A stretch of 64,000 bases of DNA from Rhodothalassiaceae bacterium (GCA_026004935.1 BPKC01000001.1:2579381-2643380), one strand, 5' to 3'; shown: positions 9,184 through 18,171, numbered from the stretch's first letter. A program made the numbers and translations. Notes: a model not told the origin generated them from the sequence alone.

Positions 9184-9248
9184 TGCCAAATTGGCAAAAT
9201 GAGTTCGGAATATTGACAAATTGGTGTTCTCATGGCATGAATTTGCCA
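9184..9248. promoter_or_regulatory. Operator-like dyad array before the lysis genes
   Basis: An AT-rich segment in a very GC-rich setting. It has a perfect 13-bp dyad TGCCAA-A-TTGGCA (9184-9196), a related copy TGACAAATTGGTG (9214-9226, 10 of 13 matches) starting exactly 30 bp later, and a third inverted pair TGGCA-N6-TGCCA (9233-9248). The second copy overlaps a TTGACA-like -35 at 9213-9218. Three spaced dyads suggest binding of a dimeric repressor or activator. It lies 34 bp before the winged-helix gene at 9282. Confidence 0.5.
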
Positions 9249-9281
9249 GAACGGTTCGTCTCGTGATCAGGATTGCGCAAA

Positions 9282-9518
9282 ATGGCCCATGACATGGAAG
9301 AATCCGATGGCGACGCACGGATCCTGAACGTGCTTGCGGATGGGGCCTTCCATGCGGTGCGCGACATCCTCCTGCGCACCGGCGTGCCCGACGTGAATCG
9401 CCGCATCCGCGATCTGCGCGCCAGGGGGCTTGCGATCATCGGCCGGGAGCGGCGGCTCCCCGGCGGCCGGCGGCGCTGGTTCTTCCGCCTCGCCCGCCCG
9501 CCGCGCACGGACGTCTGA
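9282..9518 (+). CDS. Small winged-helix protein of the lysis cassette
   Basis: A 78-residue basic protein. Residues from ILNVLADGAFHAVRDILL through DVNRRIRDLRARG to a hairpin with GGRRRWFFRL fit a winged helix-turn-helix of the small phage-associated type (HTH_39-like), from memory. The ATG at 9282 is preferred over the TTG at 9273. It ends 13 bp before the endolysin gene and is probably cotranscribed. A DNA-binding role at the dyads upstream is inferred, not shown. Confidence 0.55.
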   Translation: MAHDMEESDGDARILNVLADGAFHAVRDILLRTGVPDVNRRIRDLRARGLAIIGRERRLPGGRRRWFFRLARPPRTDV

Positions 9519-9531
9519 AGGATCCCGCGAC

Positions 9532-10125
9532 ATGGCGGAGGCACGGCGTCGCCTGGATGCGCTGCTCGACTCCCTCCTCGCCCGCGAGGGCGGCTATGTG
9601 GCGCATGCGGCGGACCGGGGCGGTCCCACGAAATACGGCATCACCCGAGCGACCCTGTCCGCCTGGCGCGGCCGGCCGGTGGGGCCTGACGAGGTCGCGC
9701 GGCTCGAGGCCGACGAGGCGCGGGCGATCTATCGCGCCCGCTTCTTCGCGGAGCCCGGGATCGACCGCCTGCCGAGCGCGCTTCAGGAGGTGATGCTGGA
9801 TGCGGCGGTGCACATGGGTCGCGTGCGCGCCATCCGGCTGCTGCAGCGGCTGCTGGCCGCAGCGGCGGGCGACGTCGGCGGCATCGACGGCATCATCGGC
9901 CCGCGCACCATCGCCGCGGCCGGGCGGCTTGCCGCGCGGCTCGGCCCGCGGGCCGCGGCGCTCCTGCTGCTGCTGCGCGCACTGGATCTCGAGCGGCTGA
10001 TCGCGGCCGATCCCGCCCAGGGCGTCTTCGCGCGCGGCTGGCAGAACAGGCTTGTCGCGCTGCTGCCGCAGGAGGCCGTGGATGCGGCCGCGGCACTCGC
10101 CATCGCAACCCGCATCGGGAGCTGA
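9532..10125 (+). CDS. GH108 endolysin (N-acetylmuramidase)
   Basis: Phage-type peptidoglycan hydrolase of 197 residues. The N-terminal glycosyl hydrolase 108 domain has the catalytic glutamate Glu19 in AREGGYV and the signature DRGGPTKYGIT. A C-terminal peptidoglycan-binding region of the PG_binding_3 type follows, with GIDGIIGPRTI. No signal peptide is visible, so release should need the holin encoded 3 bp downstream. The ATG at 9532 gives the family N terminus. Such enzymes serve phage lysis or gene transfer agent release. Confidence 0.88.
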   Translation: MAEARRRLDALLDSLLAREGGYVAHAADRGGPTKYGITRATLSAWRGRPVGPDEVARLEADEARAIYRARFFAEPGIDRLPSALQEVMLDAAVHMGRVRAIRLLQRLLAAAAGDVGGIDGIIGPRTIAAAGRLAARLGPRAAALLLLLRALDLERLIAADPAQGVFARGWQNRLVALLPQEAVDAAAALAIATRIGS

Positions 10126-10128
10126 ACC

Positions 10129-10527
10129 ATGGGCATCCCCGTCATCTCCGACATCATCCAGGCGATCGCCAAGCCCATCGACGACCTCGTGGGCGACACG
10201 GACCTCAAACGCAAGCTCAAGGCCGAGATCCAGGGCCAGCTGTTCCAGCTGGACATGGCGCAGATCGCCGTGAACCGGCAGGAGGCGGCGCACAAGAGCC
10301 TGTTCGTGGCCGGCTGGCGGCCCTTCATCGGCTGGGTGTGCGGGGTGGCGATCGCCTGGGCCTTTCTGGGGCAGCATGTGGCGGAATGGGCGGTGGCGAT
10401 CTGGGCGCCCGGCACGCCGATCCCCGAGGTCGAAAGCGACCGGCTGATGGAGCTCGTGCTCGCCATGCTCGGCATGGCGGGGCTGCGCACCTACGAAAAG
10501 CGCGCCGGCGTCGCGCGGGAGCGATAG
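10129..10527 (+). CDS. GTA-type 3TM holin
   Basis: A 132-residue membrane protein. An N-terminal amphipathic region DIIQAIAKPIDDLVGD is followed by hydrophobic segments at about 48-66, 67-85 and 105-118, with the family-like GWRPFIGWVCG. This matches the three-TM holins linked to gene transfer agent release (PF11351 type). It starts 3 bp after the endolysin stop. No phage structural genes are nearby, so the pair is a separate lysis module, as in Rhodobacter capsulatus where GTA lysis genes lie apart from the GTA structural cluster. Confidence 0.85.
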   Translation: MGIPVISDIIQAIAKPIDDLVGDTDLKRKLKAEIQGQLFQLDMAQIAVNRQEAAHKSLFVAGWRPFIGWVCGVAIAWAFLGQHVAEWAVAIWAPGTPIPEVESDRLMELVLAMLGMAGLRTYEKRAGVARER

Positions 10528-11161
10528 GCGCCGGTCAGCGTCTCCGCTTCCCCGCTGCGGCGCATCACGCCCGCTCAGGCCTCCCTAGGTCCATTGGGCT
10601 CTTCCCGTCGTTCGCCGACGCGAGCGCGTCCGTTTCCTGCCCTCCTCGTCTCAGCCGCTGCGCACCACCCATCGTCTCCCGCCGATCCCGATGCTCGCGC
10701 CTTCGCTCTCGCGTCATCGGCCGCCCCCTCTCTTCGTCATCCGCCGCCCCCCTCTCTTCGTCATCCGCCGACTTGATCGGCGGATCCAGCAAGCGGGAGG
10801 GCCAATCACCGGCGCGGGGAGGGCGCCGGCGTCGGCTGGGTTCGCCGGTCGAGCCGGCGAACGACGTAGCAGTCATCGGTGATCGGTTATCAGTCATCAG
10901 TCGACTGTCATCAGGGCCGCGCCCGGAGTCCGTCGCACGGTCGCACTTTCCGGCCGGCTACGTCGTCATCCGCCGGCGCCCTCTCTGTGTCACCCGCCGG
11001 CTCGACCGGCGGGTCCAGCGGGCGGCGGCCTCATCTCGTGCGCCGCAGCGGTGGCCACCAGCGGCCGGATGGCGCGGTCGAGCGCACACGACCCGCCGCG
11101 GAGCCGACGTCGATGCAAGGGAATGAAGACGCCCTTCCCGGTCGCTCCGGGCAGGCAAGCC
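10528..11161. repeat. Intergenic palindromic (REP-like) repeat cluster
   Basis: No gene is supported in these 634 bp. It holds three palindromes of one family: TCCGCCGA-CTTGA-TCGGCGGA (10764-10784), TTCGCCGG-TCGAG-CCGGCGAA (10841-10861) and CCCGCCGG-CTCGA-CCGGCGGG (10993-11013), often flanked by GTCA and TCCAG. A 22-bp block ending TTCGTCATCCGCCG is directly repeated with a 24-bp period (10725-10746 and 10749-10770). Similar dispersed palindromes are common in alphaproteobacteria. The same family recurs at 32467-33182. Confidence 0.75.
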
Positions 11162-11965
11162 TCAGGAGGCCGGCACGTCGTCGGCGCCCAGCAGCGCGCC
11201 GGGCCGCCACTCCGCGAAATCGACCCGCGCGCCGTGGAGCCGGCAACGCGCATCAAGCAGCTCGACGAACAGGGGCGCCACATCCTCCGGCGCCGGCAGA
11301 GTCTCGGGATCCTCGCCCGGATAGGCCTGCGCACGCATGGCGGTGCGGACCGGGCCGGGGTTGACGAGATTGACCTTCACGCCCGACAGCCGGCATTCGG
11401 CCGCCCAGGTCAGCACCAGCGTCTCGAGTGCGGCCTTGCTGGCGGCATAAAGCCCCCAATAGGCCTTGTGGCGCCGCGCGGCTCCCGAGGTCACGAAGAC
11501 GGCCCGTCCGTCCTCCGCCTGGCGCAGCAGCGGATCGAGGGAGCGGATCAGACGGAAATTGGCGTGCACATTGATGGCGAAGGTCCGCTCCCACTCCTTC
11601 GGATCGATGTGGGTGACGGGCGAGAGCACGCCGAGGCGGCCGGCATTGCCGATCAGCGCGTCGAGCCGGCCCCAGCGCTCGTAGATCGCGGCCCCCAGCC
11701 GATCGATGGCCTCGCCATCGGCAAGATCGAAGGGGGTCAGCGTCGCCGAGCCGCCGAGCGCGCGGATTTCGTCATCCAGGGATTCCAGCGCCCCCACGCT
11801 CCGCGGCCGCGCGATGGCGATCACATGCGCGCCCTCTGCTGCCACCGCCTTCGCCACCGCCCGTCCGATCCCGCGCGAGGCGCCGGTCACCAAGACGATG
11901 CGCCCCGCAAGCCGCCCGCCGCCGGATCCGTTCCCGCCGGTTCCGCCCGCCATGGCCGCGCTCAC
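11162..11965 (-). CDS. SDR family oxidoreductase
   Basis: Short-chain dehydrogenase/reductase of 267 residues. A Gly-rich N-terminal leader precedes the cofactor loop TGASRGIG, then NAG, and the active site with YAASK. The substrate is unknown; the overall pattern is close to the YciK-like SDRs often found next to purF. Its ATG overlaps the purF stop by ATGA (11962-11965), so it is translated as the second gene of that operon. Confidence 0.85.
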   Translation of the reverse strand: MSAAMAGGTGGNGSGGGRLAGRIVLVTGASRGIGRAVAKAVAAEGAHVIAIARPRSVGALESLDDEIRALGGSATLTPFDLADGEAIDRLGAAIYERWGRLDALIGNAGRLGVLSPVTHIDPKEWERTFAINVHANFRLIRSLDPLLRQAEDGRAVFVTSGAARRHKAYWGLYAASKAALETLVLTWAAECRLSGVKVNLVNPGPVRTAMRAQAYPGEDPETLPAPEDVAPLFVELLDARCRLHGARVDFAEWRPGALLGADDVPAS

Positions 11966-13464
11966 TCGCCCGCGGCCGACAGCAGCGGCAGCTGCGCCCC
12001 GCGGCGTTCGCGCTCCTCCACGTCGGTCAGACGGATCGGATAGTCGCCGGTAAAGCAGGCGTCGCAGAACGCCGGACGGCCGGCGTCACGCCCCGCCTCG
12101 ACATTGCAGGCGCGGTAGAGCCCGTCGATCGACAGGAAGGCGAGCGAGTCCGCGTGGATGAACCGCCGCATCTCCTCCACCGACATGCGCGCGGCCAGCA
12201 GCTTGTCGCGCTCGGGCGTGTCCACGCCGTAGAAGCAGGAAAACCGCGTCGGCGGGCTTGCGATGCGCATGTGCACCTCCTTTGCACCCGCCTGGCGGAC
12301 CATGTCGACGATCTTGAGCGAGGTCGTCCCGCGCACGATCGAATCATCCACCAGCACCACCCTCTTGCCCGCGATGTACCAGCGGTTGGCGTTGTGCTTC
12401 AGCTTCACGCCGAGATGGCGGATGTGGTCGGCCGGCTCGATGAAGGTGCGGCCGACATAGTGGTTGCGGATGATCCCGAGCTCGAAGGGAAGGCCCGAGG
12501 CCTCGGCGTAGCCGATCGCGGCCGGCACGCCCGAGTCGGGCACGGGCACCACGATGTCGGCATCCACCGGCGCCTCGCGGGCGAGCTCCGCCCCGATCCG
12601 CTTGCGCACGGCATAGACCGACATCCCGTCGAGCCAGCTGTCGGGCCGCGCGAAATAGACATGCTCGAAGATGCACGGGCGCGGCGCGATCCGCGGGAAG
12701 GGCTTGTGGGAGACGACGCCCTGGGCGTCGATGGCGACGATCTCGCCGGGCTCCACGTCGCGCAGGTATTCGGCCCCGATGATGTCGAGCGCACAGGTCT
12801 CGGACGCCAGCACCCAGGCGTCCCCCAGGCGCCCCAGCACCAGGGGCCGCACGCCATGGGGGTCGCGCAGACCGATCAGCCCGCCCTTCCACAGGGCGAC
12901 CAGGGAATAGGCGCCTTCCACCTGCCGCAGCGCGTCGATCATCTTGTCGAGCAGGGTCGGGAAGCGCGAGGTGGCGACGAGATGCAGGATCACCTCGGTA
13001 TCCGTCGTGGACTGGAAGATCGCACCCTCGCGCACGAGCTCGCGCCGCAGCACCATCGCGTTCGTCAGATTGCCGTTGTGAGCGATGGCGAAGCCGGTGG
13101 TCGCCAGATCGGCGAACAGCGGCTGCACGTTGCGCATCACCGTCTCGCCGGTGGTCGAATAGCGGACGTGACCGATCGCGGCATGGCCCTTCAGCCGTTC
13201 CAGGATGTCGGCGCGGGTAAAGTGGTCGCCGACGAGCCCGAGCGCGCGCTCGGTGTGGAACCTCTTGCCGTCGAAGGCCGTGATGCCGGCCGCCTCCTGG
13301 CCGCGATGCTGGAGCGCGTGCAGGCCGAGCGCCGTGTGGGCCGCGGCGTCGCCGGTGCCGAAGATGCCGAAGATCCCGCACTCCTCGCGCAGCCGGTCGT
13401 CATCGGCATGAGGGTGGGTGACGAGCGGGCGCTTCATGGGCGGAAGATGTCGCTCTTCGGTCAT
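11962..13464 (-). CDS. purF: Amidophosphoribosyltransferase
   Basis: First committed enzyme of purine synthesis, converting PRPP and glutamine to phosphoribosylamine. Of 500 residues, the N-terminal glutaminase domain has its nucleophile at Cys29 (ECGIFGIFG) after a propeptide that is normally removed. The phosphoribosyltransferase part carries the PRPP loop VVLVDDSIVRGTTS. ATG 13464 is given; an in-frame ATG at 13437 is also possible. Coupled to the downstream SDR gene. Confidence 0.97.
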   Translation of the reverse strand: MTEERHLPPMKRPLVTHPHADDDRLREECGIFGIFGTGDAAAHTALGLHALQHRGQEAAGITAFDGKRFHTERALGLVGDHFTRADILERLKGHAAIGHVRYSTTGETVMRNVQPLFADLATTGFAIAHNGNLTNAMVLRRELVREGAIFQSTTDTEVILHLVATSRFPTLLDKMIDALRQVEGAYSLVALWKGGLIGLRDPHGVRPLVLGRLGDAWVLASETCALDIIGAEYLRDVEPGEIVAIDAQGVVSHKPFPRIAPRPCIFEHVYFARPDSWLDGMSVYAVRKRIGAELAREAPVDADIVVPVPDSGVPAAIGYAEASGLPFELGIIRNHYVGRTFIEPADHIRHLGVKLKHNANRWYIAGKRVVLVDDSIVRGTTSLKIVDMVRQAGAKEVHMRIASPPTRFSCFYGVDTPERDKLLAARMSVEEMRRFIHADSLAFLSIDGLYRACNVEAGRDAGRPAFCDACFTGDYPIRLTDVEERERRGAQLPLLSAAGE

Positions 13465-13558
13465 GGCTGATGCGGACCGCCGATCTGCTCCGGGCCTCTT
13501 GAACCGCCCCGGCCGCGCGTTCGCCGATCGGCACGGATCCGATGCGGCGCGCGCCGCC

Positions 13559-13587
13559 CATATAGGCGATCGGGCCGCGCTTGGCCA
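13559..13587 (-). promoter_or_regulatory. Promoter candidate for purF
   Basis: Minus-strand -35 TGGCCA (13582-13587), 17-bp spacer, -10 TATATG (13559-13564), 94 bp before the purF start. The -35 is weak (4 of 6). No purine riboswitch or clear PurR-type dyad was seen. Confidence 0.35.
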
Positions 13588-13639
13588 GCGTCAAATGCCC
13601 CTCCCGCCCGGGGCCGCGCAAGAACCGTCGGCGCCGTCC

Positions 13640-14311
13640 TTAGCGCGGGGGCCGCTCCTTGCGCCTGTCGCCCTCGTTATCGGCGGACCCGCGTTCCGTC
13701 TGCTCGATGAGCCCCTCGAGGGCCTTCGCATCCTCGGGCCGGTAGCCGGTCGCATCCATCAGACGCCGCGCGCCCTCGCCCAGCTCGCGGCCCTTCGGGA
13801 GCTTGAGCTGCGGGGGCTCGCGCGCGGCCTTCTTCAGGAAGTCGGGTCCCATCTCCGCCAGCATCGCCGCGCCGTATGCGATGATCGGGCGCGTGCGCGC
13901 TTCGCGCACGGTCCGCGGCAGATCGCCGCGCCAGAAGTAGCCGTCCACCAAGAGATAGCCGAGCGAGAGACCCACGAGCCCCAGCACGAGACCGAACAGC
14001 GCCCCCAGCGAACGGTCGAGAAAGCCGACCGGACCCTCGCGCACCGATTTCGCCGTCAGATGGGCGAGGATCTTGAGCAGCACCAGGGTCGCGACGAAGA
14101 CGAGCGGTCCGGCAAGAAAATCCGCAAGCCGGGGGTCGGTGACGACGGGTGCGAGCAGGCGCGCGGCCGGATTCCACAGCAGCAGCGTCGCCGCCACCGC
14201 GCCACCCCAGGCCAGGAGCGAGAGCAGCATCGCCGTCACGCCGCGGGTGAAGGCGATGAGCACGGAGACGGCGAGCACAAGCGCCACCAGAACGTCGAAC
14301 GCGGACATCAT
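13640..14311 (-). CDS. cvpA: CvpA family membrane protein
   Basis: Inner-membrane protein of 223 residues with four hydrophobic segments within about residues 1-125 and a charged C-terminal tail. It has the CvpA pattern (FDVLVALVLAVSVLIAFTRG and GFLDRSLGALFGLVLGL). Family members have been tied to colicin V production and envelope stress; the molecular role is not settled. Two adjacent ATGs (14311, 14308) overlap the radA stop, so it is coupled to radA. purF is downstream, the order common in proteobacteria. Confidence 0.88.
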   Translation of the reverse strand: MMSAFDVLVALVLAVSVLIAFTRGVTAMLLSLLAWGGAVAATLLLWNPAARLLAPVVTDPRLADFLAGPLVFVATLVLLKILAHLTAKSVREGPVGFLDRSLGALFGLVLGLVGLSLGYLLVDGYFWRGDLPRTVREARTRPIIAYGAAMLAEMGPDFLKKAAREPPQLKLPKGRELGEGARRLMDATGYRPEDAKALEGLIEQTERGSADNEGDRRKERPPR

Positions 14312-15726
14312 GTCGCTTCCTCCCGTCCCGCCTGCGCGGCGTGCCGCCGAGCGCCCGGCCGGCGCACGAACAGCGCCACGAGATCCTTCACGTCCCTGAG
14401 CGCGCGCACGGAGATGCCCTCCACCGCCGTGCTCCGGCCGGCCCCGCTCACGACCGGACAAAGCGCTTGGCGGAAGCCGAGCTTGGCCGCCTCCTTGAGC
14501 CGCGCCTCGCGATGGGCCACCGCCCGGATTTCGCCGGTCAGCGCCAGCTCCCCGAAGACGACGGGCGAGGTGGCGAGCGCCTCGCCGGTCAGCGCCGAGA
14601 CCAGCGCAGCCGCCGCCGCGAGATCCGCCGCCGGGTCCCGGATCTTCAGGCCGCCCGCGACGTTGAGATAGACGTCGTAGCGGGAAAAGCCGAGGCCCGC
14701 CCGGGCGTCGAGGACGGCGAGCACCATCGCAAGCCGCGCCGCGTCCCAGCCCACCACGGCGCGGCGGGGGCTGCCCGGATTGGCGTCGGCGACGAGCGCC
14801 TGGATCTCGCACAGCAGTGCGCGCGAGCCCTCCATGCCGGCGAACACCACGGTGCCCGGTGCGGCCGCCTCGCCGTGCGGCAGGAACAGCCGCGAGGGGT
14901 TCGAGACCTCGGCGAGCCCCGCCGCCGTCATCTCGAAGACGCCGATCTCGTCCGTCGCCCCGAAGCGGTTCTTGACGGCGCGCAGGATGCGGTATTCGTG
15001 GCCGCGCTCGCCCTCGAAGTAGAGAACCACGTCGACCATGTGCTCGAGCACCCGCGGCCCCGCGAGCTGACCGTCCTTCGTCACATGGCCGATGAGCAGC
15101 AGCGCGGTGCCGCGCGCCTTCGCCTCGCGGATGAGCAGATCGGCGGCGGCGCGCAATTGGGTCACCGTGCCCGGCGCCGACTCGATCTCCGGCAGATGCA
15201 GCGTCTGCACGGAGTCGATGCAGATCGCATCGAAACCGTCCGATTCGCGCCAGCTTGCGAGAATGTCGCCCACCTCGGTGGCGGCCAGCAGCGCCACGGG
15301 ACTGTCGGTAACACCAAGGCGCTCGGCGCGCATGCGGATCTGGGCGGGGGACTCCTCGCCGGTGACGTAAAGCGTGCGCGCGCCCGCTGCCGCCATGCGG
15401 GCCAGCGCCTGGAGCACCAGCGTCGACTTGCCGATCCCCGGATCGCCGCCCAGCAGCACGACCGAGCCGGGAACCAGCCCCCCGCCCAGCGTGCGGTCGA
15501 GCTCGGAAATCCCCGTCAGGCGCCGCGGCGGCCGGACGTCGGGACCGGACAACGTCTCGAAGGCGAGCGCCCGGCCCGGCACGGCGCGCCGCCCGCCTGC
15601 GGGCGCGGGCGCCGCGCGCTCTTCCGCGAGCGTGTTCCAGGACCCGCAGTGGGGGCAGCGCCCCTGCCACTTGAGCGTCTCGCCACCGCAGGACTGGCAG
15701 ATGAAGACCGTGCGTGGGCGCGCCAT
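14308..15726 (-). CDS. radA: DNA repair protein RadA
   Basis: RecA-related ATPase/branch-migration helicase acting in recombinational repair. The 472-residue protein has the N-terminal C4 zinc finger (CQSCGG and CPHCGSW), Walker A GGDPGIGKST, the RadA-specific KNRFG motif and a C-terminal Lon-protease-like domain. Length is typical. The start at 15726 places the zinc finger at residues 10-28. Overlaps cvpA. Confidence 0.96.
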   Translation of the reverse strand: MARPRTVFICQSCGGETLKWQGRCPHCGSWNTLAEERAAPAPAGGRRAVPGRALAFETLSGPDVRPPRRLTGISELDRTLGGGLVPGSVVLLGGDPGIGKSTLVLQALARMAAAGARTLYVTGEESPAQIRMRAERLGVTDSPVALLAATEVGDILASWRESDGFDAICIDSVQTLHLPEIESAPGTVTQLRAAADLLIREAKARGTALLLIGHVTKDGQLAGPRVLEHMVDVVLYFEGERGHEYRILRAVKNRFGATDEIGVFEMTAAGLAEVSNPSRLFLPHGEAAAPGTVVFAGMEGSRALLCEIQALVADANPGSPRRAVVGWDAARLAMVLAVLDARAGLGFSRYDVYLNVAGGLKIRDPAADLAAAAALVSALTGEALATSPVVFGELALTGEIRAVAHREARLKEAAKLGFRQALCPVVSGAGRSTAVEGISVRALRDVKDLVALFVRRPGARRHAAQAGREEAT

Positions 15727-15806
15727 GGGGCTTCGACGGCTTTCTTCCGGAGCGGCCTCGTTGACCCTGCTTAGCCGAAGAAGAAGCCCGGCGAAAGACC
15801 GCCCGC

Positions 15807-17975
15807 CTACCGGCTCCACGGGCGCGCGCCGCGGGTGGCGCGGACGGTGAGCACCCGCAGGCGGCCCGTGCGCCGGTCCACGAAGACGGCGTGCGCCCCC
15901 TCGCGGGCGAGCCGGTCCGCGGTGATCCGCCAGGCCGCGCCGGGGCAGATGCCCGCGGCGTCGCGGGCGCCTGGCCCCAGCACAAGAAGGTCGAGGCTGC
16001 GGCAGAACGCCGCCTCGGGCGCCGTCGCGGGGCCGGTCGCGAGCGCGACGCGCACCGGCCCCGTCGCGGTCGCGATCTCGGCCACGCACAGGCCTCTCCC
16101 ACAAGTGAGCGGCGGCACGAGGCGGCGGCCGTCGTCGGCCCGCGCGCGATCGATGCGCAGCGCCTGCGGGATCCCGAGCGCCTCCTGCCAGGCGAGCCGG
16201 CTGCCGCGCTCCGCGGCGCGGCTGTTGACCCACAGCCTTGCGTCCTCGCGCACGGCGATCAGCCGTCCGCCGGCGCCGATGAGAATGTCGGGCGGCGGCG
16301 TGCGCGCGATGATGACGGCAGCGACGAGAGCGGGCGCCAGCGCGGAAAGCTTCATGAGCGGCGCGCGCCAGATCACGAGGGCGGCCAGCGCCACGACGAG
16401 CCAGATCAGCGCCGCCGCCGGATAGAGCGGCAGATGCCAGACCGCCCCGGGCAGGGCGGCGACGCCCTGCGCCGTCTCGAGGACGAGGCGCGCGCCGTGG
16501 CCCATTACCCGCAGCGCAGGATTCTCGAGGCCGAGCGGCATGAGAAGCAGCGCCGCAAGCCCCGCCGGCATCACGACGAAGGCGGTGACGGGAACGGCGA
16601 CGAGATTGGCGATGAGTCCGTAGCGGGCGATCGCGCCGAAATGCTGGATCGCGGCCGGCGCGATCGCGGCCTCGGCGACCGCCGTCGTCACGAGCACCGC
16701 GGCCAGATAGCGGAAAAGGCGCCGCACGCCGCCCGCACCGGCGCCCAGGGAGATCCGGTGCGCCCGCAGCGCCTCGTAGACCCCGATCAGCGCCGCGACC
16801 GCGAGATACGACATCTGGAACCCCGGCTCGAGCAGATCCGAGGGCCGCCGCAGCAGCATCACGGTCGCCGCGAACGCGAGCAGCCTGAGCGAGAAGGGAT
16901 CGCGCCGCAGCATCACGGCCACCAGCGCGAGCCCCGTCATGATGAAGGCCCGCTCGGTCGCGATCGAAGCGCCGGAGACCAGCAGATAGCCGGTGATGGC
17001 GACAAGCGCCGCGGCGGCCGCGGGACGCTTGCCGTCCCGGCTCTCCGCATGGCGCGGCCACAGTGCCAACATGAGCCGCACGAGCCAGAAGACGCCGGCG
17101 GCGACCAGTCCCAGATGCAGGCCCGAGATCGCGAGCAGATGCGCGAGCCCCGCGTCGCGCATCGCCGCGACATCGGCGTCATCCAGATAGCCGCGCTGGC
17201 CCGTGAGCAGCGCGACCGCAAGCCCCGCCTCGCGCGCCGGCAGCACCGCGCGCACCCGCGCCGCAATTTGCAGCCGGACGCGGCTCATGGCCCGCCGCAG
17301 CTCGTGGAGAACGGCGGCGAGCGCGCCGGCCGCGGGCGCGCAGCCGGCGGGCGGCTGCCCGTAGCGGTAGACAGGTGCAAGCGCATGACCGCTCGCGCCG
17401 ATCCCGGCAAGCCAGGCGCGCCGCCCCGGATCGAAACCGCCCGGAATGCGCGGCATCCCCGGCGGCGCCAGCGACGCGAACACGCGCACGACATCGCCCA
17501 CCACCAGCTCCGGAGCCGGCGTGCGCACCACGAGGCGGACGCGGCGTACCGGCGCGCCCCACAGGAGCGGCCGGCGCCGACAGGCGACGATGTCCAGCCG
17601 CGGGCCATGCACGCCCGGCTCGACGGCGGCGACGCGCCCCAGCACCGTGGCCGTGGCGGGCCGCTCGAGCACGGGGGTCGCAAGCCGCTCGACCTGCAGC
17701 TTCGCCGCCGCAAAACCCGCGAACAGGAGGACCAGCGCAAGCCGCGCAAGCGGCGCGCGGCGCGGCCAGCCTCCCCACCAGGCGACGAGCGGCAGGGCGG
17801 CGGCAAGCAGCAGCGCCGGCGGCGGCTCCGCCGGCAGCGCGTAGTAGAGCGCGATCCCCGCAGCCAGCAGGACGGGCGCCCAGAGCACGAGGCGGTCGCG
17901 CTCCTCCGCGACGGCCTCGCGCAGGCGGGCCGGGTCGAGCGCGGTGAGCAGACGAATGCGCAGGATGCGCAGCAT
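15807..17975 (-). CDS. comEC: ComEC/Rec2 family membrane protein
   Basis: Predicted DNA-uptake channel protein of about 722 residues and roughly ten membrane segments. It has a DUF4131-like N-terminal part, then the Competence domain with LAHLLAISGLHLGL and GASIATERAFIM. The C-terminal part shows no HxHxDH motif, so the metallo-beta-lactamase domain of longer ComEC proteins is missing or replaced. ATG 17975 is chosen; a GTG at 18056 would add 27 residues and cannot be excluded. The only other pilus-type gene here is the prepilin peptidase at 29379, so competence is possible but unproven. Confidence 0.87.
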   Translation of the reverse strand: MLRILRIRLLTALDPARLREAVAEERDRLVLWAPVLLAAGIALYYALPAEPPPALLLAAALPLVAWWGGWPRRAPLARLALVLLFAGFAAAKLQVERLATPVLERPATATVLGRVAAVEPGVHGPRLDIVACRRRPLLWGAPVRRVRLVVRTPAPELVVGDVVRVFASLAPPGMPRIPGGFDPGRRAWLAGIGASGHALAPVYRYGQPPAGCAPAAGALAAVLHELRRAMSRVRLQIAARVRAVLPAREAGLAVALLTGQRGYLDDADVAAMRDAGLAHLLAISGLHLGLVAAGVFWLVRLMLALWPRHAESRDGKRPAAAAALVAITGYLLVSGASIATERAFIMTGLALVAVMLRRDPFSLRLLAFAATVMLLRRPSDLLEPGFQMSYLAVAALIGVYEALRAHRISLGAGAGGVRRLFRYLAAVLVTTAVAEAAIAPAAIQHFGAIARYGLIANLVAVPVTAFVVMPAGLAALLLMPLGLENPALRVMGHGARLVLETAQGVAALPGAVWHLPLYPAAALIWLVVALAALVIWRAPLMKLSALAPALVAAVIIARTPPPDILIGAGGRLIAVREDARLWVNSRAAERGSRLAWQEALGIPQALRIDRARADDGRRLVPPLTCGRGLCVAEIATATGPVRVALATGPATAPEAAFCRSLDLLVLGPGARDAAGICPGAAWRITADRLAREGAHAVFVDRRTGRLRVLTVRATRGARPWSR

Positions 17976-18171
17976 CCGCGCGTCGAACGGTTTCGGTCCT
18001 GCACCGCCGATGAACGGCCCCCGCACGGCCCTCCTCCCCGCCCGCCGGTGCGGCACCCTACCGCCGGGCGGGCCGGCCCGTCCAGCCGGGAGCGGGCCTT
18101 GACGGCAGCCCCGCCTTCAGGGGAAAAGCCCGCGCGGGCATGCGGGGACCGGATGGATCGGATCGCTCGAG

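Noticed and set aside
9233-9248. Sigma-54 promoter TGGCATGAATTTGCCA
   Set aside because: GG-to-GC spacing is one base short of the -24/-12 requirement; better explained as part of the dyad array.
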